The position numbers and the translations under genes were made by a program. Below, in pieces: positions 56,198 to 64,000 of a DNA stretch of 64,000 nucleotides (position 1 is the stretch's first letter; each line of letters begins with the position of its first letter). The notes under the pieces were generated by a model that did not search any database, was not told where the DNA came from, and worked only from the letters and a program-made list of their open reading frames with translations. Source of the DNA: Chionoecetes opilio (Eukaryota; Arthropoda; Malacostraca; Decapoda; Majidae); assembly GCA_016584305.1 (NCBI GenBank), contig JACEEZ010003560.1, positions 1 through 64,000 on the forward strand, given 5' to 3'.

Positions 56198-56712
56198 CCC
56201 TCCTCATCTCTCTCTCTCTCTTTTCTCTCTCTCCCCTCTCTTCTCTCTCTCTCTTTTCTCTCTTTTCACTCTCTCTCTCCTTCTCTCGTCATCTCTCTCT
56301 CTCTTTTCTCCTCGTTCGTCTCATTCCCCTCTCTTCTCTCTCCTCTCGTCTCCTCTCTCTCTCTCTCTTCTCTTTTTCTCTTCTCTCTCTCTCCCCTCTC
56401 TCTCTTTTTCTCTTCTCTCTTTCTCTCTCTCTCCCTCTCTCTCTTCTCTCTCTTCTCTCTCTCCTTCTCTTCTCTCTTTCTCTCTCCTCCGCTCCTTCTT
56501 CTCTCTCTTTTCTCTCTCCCCTCTCTCTCTCTCTCCAGCCCGGTCTCTCTCTCCTCTCTCTTTTCCTCTCCCCTCCTCTTTTCCCCTCTCTTTTCCTCTT
56601 TTTCCCCCATCTTCTCTCGTCCCCCCTTTCCTCTCTCCCCCTTCTCTCTCTCCTCTCTCTCTTCTCTCCCCCTCTCTCTCTCTCCCCTCTCTCTCTCTCT
56701 CTCTCTTCCCCG
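55465..56712. repeat. (CT)n / (CTCTCCT)n tract
   Basis: Over 1.2 kb of C and T only, with a (CCCT)n patch near 55880-55930. Long Ser/Leu frames on plus and Arg/Glu frames on minus are artefacts. Confidence 0.9.
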
Positions 56713-56889
56713 GGGTCCCCGGGTTGACCCAATGGGGCCTCGGGGTCAAGGCCCGCAGTATTCCAGCGGGCCTCCACGGAGGTAAACTGGGTCCCACCTC
56801 GGTGCTCGGGTAGAACCCAAAGAACACATCCCGGGACGGGCCTCTTTGGCGGGGGGAAGGGGCCACCCTGGGTCGCCGCCGAGCGTGTC
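56713..56889. other. Unassigned GC-rich stretch
   Basis: Follows the pyrimidine tract abruptly at CCCCGGGGTCCCCGGG. No splice sites or ABCC-like peptide were found. Confidence 0.4.
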
Positions 56890-57145
56890 TGCAAAAAAAT
56901 TTAAAACAAAAGGGGGTTTAGGGAGAAACTGGTTGGAAATGGGGAAAACAAATAGGGGGGTAGATGTTTGGGAAGGGCCCCCTCGTCGGGTGTAAATGCG
57001 GATCATAGGGTTTTTAAAAAGGGTCTGGATAATTCAGGGATGGGGTAAAAGGTGGTGTAGTAGTTTTAAATTTAACCAGAAAACCCTCGTTTGGGTCTCC
57101 CAGCCTCTTGTAGTTTCCCTAATTTTCTTATTTTTTCTTATATTA
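56890..57145 (+). mobile_element. LINE J 3' end, copy 2 (degraded)
   Basis: AGGGAGAAACTGGTT, AAATAGGGGGGTAGATGTTTGGGAAGG, GGATGGGGTAAAAGG, and the GTCTCCCAGCCTCTTGTAG...TTCTTA end follow the order of 44672-44890. Heavy homopolymer noise. Confidence 0.65.
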
Positions 57146-57189
57146 GGGTAAGGAACAAACAAAAGCGGGGAGACCTACACTTTTGTTTT

Positions 57190-58290
57190 TTTTTTTTTTT
57201 TTTACTCCAGATTACTGGCCAGGGCACAAAAAAAATTTGGGTTTAACACAAGCCCCGCTTTTTTGGGGCCAAACCCCTTAAAAAAAGACAGTAAGGGAAA
57301 TAAAAAAAAAAGGGTACCTTTTATTGGGGAGGGGGTCTTGTTACTCCTTTTTGAAAAGTTTTGGGCATGGGAAAGGGGAAAAATAAAAACAGAAGAAGTT
57401 CCAGATTTTCCCATTAAAAGGGGATAAAAAGAGAAAAGAAAAAACTGATTAACTTTTGCATTGGAAAATGGACAGAATAAGGAAAAAATTTGAGTAGAAA
57501 GTCTTGTCGCGGGGCCCGGGGGGGGGGGGGGAAAACCCAATGCAGTTATCAATTTCCCAAAGAGTAGTGACAGGGAAAATAACCGTAGAAAAGGAAAGAG
57601 AGCAACATTGCGGCGGTGGTTTAAAGATTGAAGACAGTCAGCAGGGGGGTTTGGGTGAACGAAACCCTTTTACTAAACCCCTGTTTAGGAAGCTTTTGAG
57701 GGGGATCCTCCCCCCAAACATTTTGAGACATCTCCATACAGGCGGTTTAAGGCCCCTGTAGAGAGAAGAAATTGGGAGGGAAAAAAAAAAGGGACCAGAT
57801 GCACAGCACCCCCAACTTCTTAGAAGCTTTTTTTAGAAAGAGATATGATTGAGATTTCCAGTTCAGTTTTTTAGTAAAGGATAGTCCTAGAATTTTTCAT
57901 TGTAAAAAAAGGGGGGTTTGATGTCATTAAAAGAAGAGGGATATTTTATCTTTTGGGTTTTGTCGAGTAATGGGTAAAAAAATTGGGGGTTTTTGAGGCA
58001 TTGAACAAAAAAAGGTTTCCTTGCCCCAAATCAAAAATTTTTAAAAAGACCCAAAAGTTGGGCGCTCGGTGGCATCTCTCCTTTGAATCACTTGTTCCTG
58101 TTGAGTTGGATTTTTTTTAAAAAATAAACGCCGTTAAAAAAGGGCAGGGATAATCTAAGCGTGGGAGGGGGTGGGGTTTTGGGGTTTTAGACTTTAAAAG
58201 ATCTTTAAATGAATAATAAAAAAGGAGGGGGTGATAGGACAAAACCCCTTTGGTAACACCCCCATTTTTTAATTTGGAAAAGGGGAACAG
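57190..58290 (-). mobile_element. LINE H, degraded second copy
   Basis: Poly(T), then TACTGGCCAGGGCACAA, CAGTAAGG, GTTCCAGAT, AACTTTTGCATT, GGCATCTC and TTAGTAAAGGATAGTCCTAGAAT follow 39850-40870 in order. Every few bases a homopolymer differs and no frame survives. Ends at about 58290 in the motif B to C part of RT. Confidence 0.7.
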
Positions 58291-59739
58291 TTTTCCCAAT
58301 CTACAGTATTAAATTTAAAAAGGGTTTTTAAAAGGATCTTGGGAAATAAAGGGTAAAAAGGGAAAGGATAGAAACCGAATTTGTAGTTTGGAATAAAGAT
58401 TGTCCCAAATTCTATCAAAAGTTTTTGATCTTGGGGGCAACAGCAAAGGTTTCTCGAAAAAACCTAAAGGAGGATCCCAAAATTAATTTTGGGAAAGCTG
58501 GAAGTTTGGGCCATAGATCGCCCTATAGGGAAACCCGAAACCGAGTCGATAAAATTTGGACAGTTTGATTCTTAAAAATTTTCTTATTAAGTTGGATTCA
58601 AAAAAATTTAGAAAGGCGGGGAAAGTAAAAGCAAAAGGGACGGAAAATTTTAAGGATTGAAGGGGCCCACCACTTTTTGGGAATTTTTTGGATGTGAGCA
58701 AACTTCCACCCAAAAAAAAAAAAGGGGGGAAGTAGTTTGGGCCAAAGGGACAAAAAAGGGTTTTAAACCGGCAAGGTCCCGAAGCACAGTTGCCGGGTTT
58801 TTTGAAAACAAAAAGGGGGACTCCGGGGCCCGGACCGAAGCCTTTCGAGGATCTGGGCCAAAAGGGCAAAAAAAACATCATTACAAATTCTTAATACAGG
58901 CTTTAAAAAGTCAGGGGGGTGGGGGAGAAGGGGGGAAACAAGCCCTTCAAAACCCGGGGGTTTTTGGTTTTTTTTTTTTTTTTACCCAAAGGGTTTTGAG
59001 CGAAGATTTTCATTTTAAAATTAATGAACGCTGTGGGCCATCTTTTTTAAGCAAAAAGGGGGAAAAAGATAAGAAGAAAAATTGTTGGGGATTTTTTTTA
59101 GCTAATCCCAAAGCCCGAGGGGAAATTTATTCAGAAAGATTTTGACTTTTTCTATAATAAAAAGGGTTTTTTGGGTTTTAAGTTTAAAAAGGTTTTTGGC
59201 ATGATTACGGGCAAAATAAGAGGGAATTAGTTTAAAGGAGTGGACTTACGGTACCTTTTTTTGAGCCACCTCTCTATCCTAAACGGGGCAGGGGAACAAC
59301 AAAGTTAAACCAAAATTTTGACGGGTTTTTAGGTTTAAAGGGGAAAAGTATGGGGAATGTCGCCTCCATTCCAAGACGGACCTAAATTATGCGCTCTGCA
59401 AAAAGGAGATAGGTTTTTTGACATGGAAGCAGAAATTTCATTCCGGGAAAATCGAGTAGTACTGCCTTAGGTTTTTCCCACTTAGCTGAGTTAAAGGGGT
59501 ACCGAGATAAACCCCCCCTTAGGGGGGTCCCCGAGGGGTGGGGGAGCGATAGGACGGCTACAGAAAAAAGATTGTGATGGGGGGAACCCAACGGAGATAA
59601 TAGTTTCACAAGTAGCAAAGGGTTTGTAGTTGGAAAAGACAAAAATGTTTGGGGGGGGTTCTCCAAGGCGGTCAGGAATCCCTTACTTGTTACGAAACCA
59701 CTCCTAATCCCCTTTTTTTCACCCCCACCCAAATAACAC
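58291..59739. other. Low-quality stretch, content unassigned
   Basis: Dominated by doubled and tripled bases. Minus frames such as 58483-58881 and plus frames such as 58657-59145 have no recognised motif. ABCC4-like exons from between the 63.2- and 54.8-kb exons may be hidden here, but none could be supported. Confidence 0.4.
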
Positions 59740-59870
59740 GGGTCTAGTTTCCCTTATAAACCCCCTATTGACTCCGCACTAACTCCCCCCCAAAACTGAG
59801 TCCATTCCAAAAATTTTCCACCCTATTTGTGAACCAGTTTCCCCCTTTTTTCTTTCTTAAAAATCAAATT
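59740..59870 (-). mobile_element. LINE J 3' coding end, copy 3 (minus)
   Basis: CCCCTATTGACTCCGCACTAACT, ACTGAGTCCATTCC, CACCCTATTTGTGAACCAGTTTC are the inverse of 44680-44765, encoding NWFTNRV...WNGLS...SAESIG. Confidence 0.7.
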
Positions 59871-59929
59871 TTTTTTCCAGCTTGACCCATTACTTCTTGT
59901 TCAAACCCTGCATTTTCTCCCCAAAAATT

Positions 59930-60195
59930 TCCCCCCAATATAAATGACGGTTTTCCCAATTTGAAGTGACCAAAAATTTTCCAAAGGGAAATTAACAGGA
60001 TTCCAATAAAAAGTGACCATAACTTTTTCCAAAAATAAAAATGACAGGATTCGCAATATAAGTGACCAAAACCCTTTTCCAATGGATAAAGGAAAAATTC
60101 CAATTAAAGTGACCAACCTTTTCCAAATAAGTAAACTTTTCCCAAATATGGTACCATAATTTTTTCCAATATGAAGTGACAAGTTGGAAGGCCAG
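59930..60195. repeat. Degenerate minisatellite, half-unit about 24 bp
   Basis: Recurring TTCCAATATAAGTGACCAAAA and TTTTCCAA-ATAAATGACAGGA words alternate for about 265 bases. Strongly eroded by indels. Confidence 0.6.
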
Positions 60196-60869
60196 ACTAA
60201 ACCCCTTTGATCCCATGAAGCTAAAGGGTTTACGTTGATTACATACAAGGTTTTGGACCCGTTTCCAGCAGAAGCACAACCCTTTTCTTAAAGGCTAAAA
60301 ACGGGAACCAAGTGGTGGTGTAAAGGGGTTTCCTTAAACTTAAAAGGGGTTTTTTCAAAAATTTTTTCAGATTGACTAAATTTTGATTTTAAAATAGACT
60401 AAATTTTGAGGGTTTTCCCAGACTCTTCCTTTATTTTTAAAGATGTTACATAGAAAAATTGGGTTCGAAATAAAATTTGACAGAAAAAGGGGGTTTAAAA
60501 GAAAAAAAATCAAGTTCGAAATAGAAAGACAAAAAAATAGTATAAAAACCAAAAAATATAATATAATATATAATTTTAATAATAAGATATAAAACTTTTA
60601 AAAATTTTCCCTTTTGGAAATCGCTTTGGGGGGCTCAAATGGGGACTAATAAATGTTACTAATACTGTAAAATACTAATCTGATCTTTGGTTTTAAAGGT
60701 AATGATTAATCTAGAAATCCCCGGCATATTTTTTATGTCTTGTAGTAATTTTTTGTCTAATTGGTTTTTTTAAAGGAAATACCCTTGGAAGTACCCTTCC
60801 CCATTGGGGGTATTGACAGAAAAAAGGACTTCAATCATTGTAACTGAAAACTGACTCCAGATTCGTGTT
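60196..60869. other. AT-rich intron sequence, nothing recognised
   Basis: Contains GGTTCGAAATAAAATTTGACAGAAAAAGG-type words repeated near 60460-60530. No exon seen. Confidence 0.4.
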
Positions 60870-62020
60870 CAGCATCCCCAAAAATTTTCAAATGAACTAA
60901 TTTTCAAGAAAAAAAAAAATCTATTTTTTAAAAAAATATTAAAAATTTTTGGGAAAAGGGTTTTTAAAAATTTTTGAGGGGTTAAGTGTTGCTGTGTGAA
61001 AAAAGTTGTGGGGCTAATGGGAAAAAGAAAACTATACTGTAAATAAAACATTTTTGGGTTTAATTGAAACCCACAATGATTTATTCTCTCACCGGGGCTA
61101 TTAAAATAATTTTCTTTTTTTAAAGGGAAAATTTTAAAGTCCCAGAGCCAACTATTAAAATAAGGTCTTTTTTTAAGGTAAATTAAATTTTATTCCTCAA
61201 AAGGCAAGCTTTGAAATAAGGTCTTTTTAAATTTTGGGGATTTAATTTAGCCCCAAAACCCCTTTTTTTTTTAAAAAATAAAATTTTTTTTTAAATTTAA
61301 CAAAAAACCCTATGGCGGGTTAATACAACATTAAAAAAAGTAGATTAAATTGGGATCGGGGGGCCTTTTTTTTTGGCGAAAATCAAAACATATTTATGGG
61401 TTAAAAACCTAGAAAATAGCAAAAATTTCGTACATTTATAAAAATATAAATTTTTCCCCCCAAAACAACCATGAGGTTTTTTGACGGGCCGATTACGGGG
61501 GGGGCGTCATGTAGAAAAAACCCCCGATAAACCCTTTGTTACTTCGGTAATTTTTTCTTACGACTCAAATTTTTGGGGCAAAAACAAAAACCTAAATCTT
61601 CGTAAATTTTTGGATTATTTTTGAGGCACCAGAAACCCAAAAGGGTTTTTTTTTCGAAAAAAAAGGGAAATTAAAATCCGCGGATAAAATTGTATATCTA
61701 TCCTTTACAATAATTTTTTGATGGGTAAGTTTTTGCTGTGTAAAAACAAAAGTTTTTAGCTGAAGGGGGAAAAGTACTAAACTGTTTATCAACTTTTATT
61801 GTTTTTTGGGAAAGTCCCAATGATTTGTCTCAACCCAAAGCTTTTTAAAAAAGCCATTTTTAAGGTGGGGTAATTTAGTCTCAGAGCCAAGCTATTGAAA
61901 AAAAGGCCCTTTTTAAAGGTGGAAATTTAGCTAAAAGGCAAGCTATTGAAATAAGGTTTTTTTTAAAGGTAGAAATTTTTAGTCTCGGGGCCCAATATTG
62001 AAAAAGGTCCCTTTATCTGA
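60870..62020. repeat. Tandem duplication, period about 735 bp, with 50-bp subrepeats
   Basis: GTTGCTGTGTGAAAAAAGTTG (about 60988) and TTTTGCTGTGTAAAAACAAAAG (about 61730) lie in parallel contexts, each followed by an ACTATACTGTAAATAAAAC or ACTAAACTGTTTATCAAC word, CAATGATTT, and two to four subrepeats AGTCTCAGAGCCAAGCTATTGAAATAAGGTC. A last subrepeat is near 62515. No coding sequence. Confidence 0.6.
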
Positions 62021-62805
62021 TTATCCCCCCCCAAGTTTTTGTGAAACTAGGGGTCCAACAAAAATAGGGCCCAAAACTCCAAGTTTTTGGCATAAATGAA
62101 TAAAAAATCTTTGGCCTAATAAAAAAAACCTTTCTTAAATCTTTTTTTTTAAAACGTACACACAGGGCATCACAAAATTTGGGGGTTTCATGGTTTTTCT
62201 TTTCCCTTATCGACTGGGAAAAACTTCTGACAACCGCGCTATTTGGGAAGCGCAAATGATCATTTGTATCAAAACCGCTCTGGGGTTCTGTATCTTTGTC
62301 CTCTCCCAGAGGGCGCCAAAAAGGTTTTTGTTTGGGGGCCAAAAGGGTTTTTGATTACTTTATCCCAAAACCGGGGTTTTTGGCATATTTCGGGGGACCG
62401 GGAAAACAAATGTAAGAATTATGAAAAAAATGGTTTTATTTACTGTTTTTGGGAAATTGTTTTGGTTTTAAATGTTTTTGTATTGTATTATATTGAAATT
62501 TTTTTATTGAAAGCCACAATGATTTAGTCTAAAACCCGATTTAAAGGGAAAAGTCTTTTTAAGGTGGGGGTGAACCTACCGGGAAATTCAATAAACCTGG
62601 TCCTGCAGTTTCCCGGGTGACGGGAAAAAGGGGCCAGGTGGCCAGGCCCCCCCACGCCCTACCCGGGGGGTTGAACACGGGACTGCGCGCGGGATGGGAT
62701 AACACCAAACAGACATCCCCAAAGGGTACATCGAATAGGGAAGAATAGTGCACACACAACTCAACAAGCATGTGGACAAAATGACCCTCCACAAGCAGTA
62801 GTTAT
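62021..62805. other. Unassigned, partly noisy intron sequence
   Basis: No exon or known element. From about 62700 the text becomes clean. 62600-62690 is GC-rich around CACGCCCTACCCGGGGGGTTG. Confidence 0.4.
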
Positions 62806-63019
62806 CCCCTTGAGGCCCAAAACGTAATTTCCATTGTAATATGGGTACCATTAGATGATTAGAAGATTTTTAGTGATTATAAGCAATATTTAATAGCTAT
62901 GACCTGTTTAGTATGCTTGACCACTAACTAATTAGGTATATTAAGTTACATTTTCGTAATTTTTTGGCTCGACAACATACAATTTAGTATAGCCAAGGAA
63001 AGATCTGGGCGTGAAGGGG
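62806..63019 (+). mobile_element. piggyBac-like MITE, copy 3
   Basis: 214 bp, TTAT on the left (62802-62805), TTAA on the right (63020-63023). Ends CCCCTTGAGGCCCAAAACG and the inverse of CCCCTTCACGCCCAGATC form imperfect inverted repeats of about 16 bp. Same element as 45595-45799 (reverse) and 53693 onward. Confidence 0.75.
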
Positions 63020-63176
63020 TTAAAAAAAAGAGTAAGATATAAGGACCCTATCCACAAACCCTAAAAGGATAGCAAGATATAAAGATCCTATCCACACACC
63101 TACTCTCTCCTCTCATACTTTAGGACATAGATTAAAGTAAATATGAAAGTAAGATGTCATTGTAGTGCAGACTCAC

Positions 63177-63327
63177 CCACGCCCTCCAGCCTCTTCACGT
63201 TACACATGGTGGGGAGGAAGAACTGTCTGATGAGGATGAAGGCGGTGAAGATGGCCACGGCGGGTATCAGCAGCCACAGGTTGGTGGTGGATACTAACGC
63301 CAGCAGCCCCACCACATTCAGCAGGAT
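63177..63327 (-). CDS. ABCC4: ABCC4-like exon: membrane domain 2
   Basis: 151 nt, acceptor CTGCCGTGCACAG, donor GCGTGG|GTGAGT. It reads ILLNVVGLLALVSTTNLWLL, then IPAVAIFTAFILIRQFFLPT, then MCNVKRLEGVG. A hydrophobic stretch (one to two membrane helices) is followed by RQFFLPTMCNVKRLEG, equivalent to the RxxFLxTxRxVKRLE segment at the start of an intracellular loop in ABCC transporters. It ends in phase 1. The frame is clean. The following exon, expected to start with a SPVxxH segment, was not found downstream. Confidence 0.88.
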
Positions 63328-63339
63328 CTGTGCACGGCA

Positions 63340-64000
63340 GACAGGGACTCTACACCGTATGCAGGGACTCTCAGGGAGTCTCAACCGTATGCATGGACTC
63401 TCAGGGACTCTCAACCGTATGCATTGACTCTCAGGGACTCTCAACCGTATGCATGGACTCTCAGGGAATCTCAACCGTATGCATGGACTCTCAGGGACTC
63501 TCAACCGTATGCATTGACTCTCAAGGACTCTCACCCGTATGCATGGACTCTCAACCGTATGCATGGACTCTCAGGGACTCTCAACCGTATGCAGGGACTC
63601 TCAGGGAATATCAACCGTATTCATGGACTCTCAGGGACTCTCAACCGTATGCATAGAATCTCAGGGACTCTCAACCGTATGCATGGACTCTCAGGGACTC
63701 TCAACCGTATGCATTGACTCTCAGAGACTCTCAACCGTATGCATTGACTCTCAGGGACTCTCAACCGTATGCATGGACTCTCAGGGACTCTCAACCGTAT
63801 GCATGGATTATCAGGGACTCTAAACCGTATGCTTTATTCAGAGACTCCAACCGTTGCTTTGATTTCCGGGGACTCTCAACCGTTTGAGACTTCAAAACTT
63901 CAACCGTAAGCGGGGCTCTCGGGGAATCTAAAACCGTAGCATGGACTCTCAGGGACTTAAAACCGTATGCTTGACTTCAGGACTTCAAACCTATGCATGG
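63340..64000. repeat. 30-bp minisatellite in an ABCC4-like intron
   Basis: About 22 units of GGACTCTCAGGGACTCTCAA plus CCGTATGCAT, running past the window edge. Because 30 is a multiple of three, all frames stay open and give a decapeptide repeat (MDSQGLSTVC), which is not evidence of coding. Units after 63830 are eroded by indels, probably sequence quality. Confidence 0.9.

Noticed and set aside
54818..56785. 655-codon plus-strand frame rich in Ile, Ser and Leu
   Set aside because: It is the translation of (CTAT)n and (CT)n microsatellites; shadow Arg/Glu frames on the other strand are equally open.
63143..63823. Proteins with a repeated MDSQGLSTVC decapeptide
   Set aside because: A 30-bp intronic minisatellite keeps all frames open by arithmetic; the strand is opposite to the gene.

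Overview
This is a metazoan, most likely arthropod (probably decapod crustacean), nuclear window made almost entirely of transposable elements and simple repeats, with one host gene. Support for this: the only host-like coding sequence is a spliced ABC transporter of the ABCC4/MRP4 type with GT-AG introns; the retroelements are CR1-like, RTE-like and I/R1-like non-LTR families of kinds common in crustaceans and other arthropods (recalled, not searched); (TCC)n, (CT)n and (CTAT)n tracts are very long. Nothing looks bacterial or viral.

Layout. 1-7069: an 8-9 bp site-duplicating DNA element with very long AT-rich inverted ends and a GC-rich core, inserted in the endonuclease part of a CR1-like LINE whose remainder runs 7070-10060. 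10060-13327: spacer, pyrimidine tract and a 5'-truncated CR1 copy. 13328-20800: the same right half of the DNA element, CR1 copy, spacer, pyrimidine tract and truncated CR1 copy again; a single N at 13327 marks the join, so this looks like a false assembly duplication. 20718-31070: a minus-strand GC-rich LINE (zinc-knuckle ORF1, endonuclease, RT, RNase H), nearly whole in the first copy and cut off in RT in the second. 31100-39655: a full-length CR1-like LINE (SGNH-esterase ORF1, endonuclease, RT) split by two nested insertions, one of them a 2,868-bp hAT-like transposon with clear inverted ends and an 8-bp target duplication. 39655-47290: fragments of at least four further LINE families, a SINE piece, a (CT)n block and piggyBac-like MITEs.

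47580-64000 holds the minus-strand 3' end of the ABCC4-like gene. Six exons can be placed: one in the second membrane domain (63.2 kb), one just before Walker A (54.8 kb, broken by small indels), then signature/Walker B, H-loop, C-terminal and terminal exons between 51.2 and 48.2 kb. The Walker A and Q-loop exons are not visible and probably fall in the 884-bp N gap at 53822-54705. The introns carry a pogo-like element, a tRNA-headed SINE, several satellites, MITEs and degraded LINE remains.

Many stretches (about 1-6.8, 9.3-13.3, 19.5-30.6, 56.7-62.8 and 63.83-64 kb) show inflated or collapsed homopolymers and paired copies that differ mainly by 1-base indels. Much of the frame breakage there is probably consensus error rather than biology, so ORFs in these parts should be read with care.
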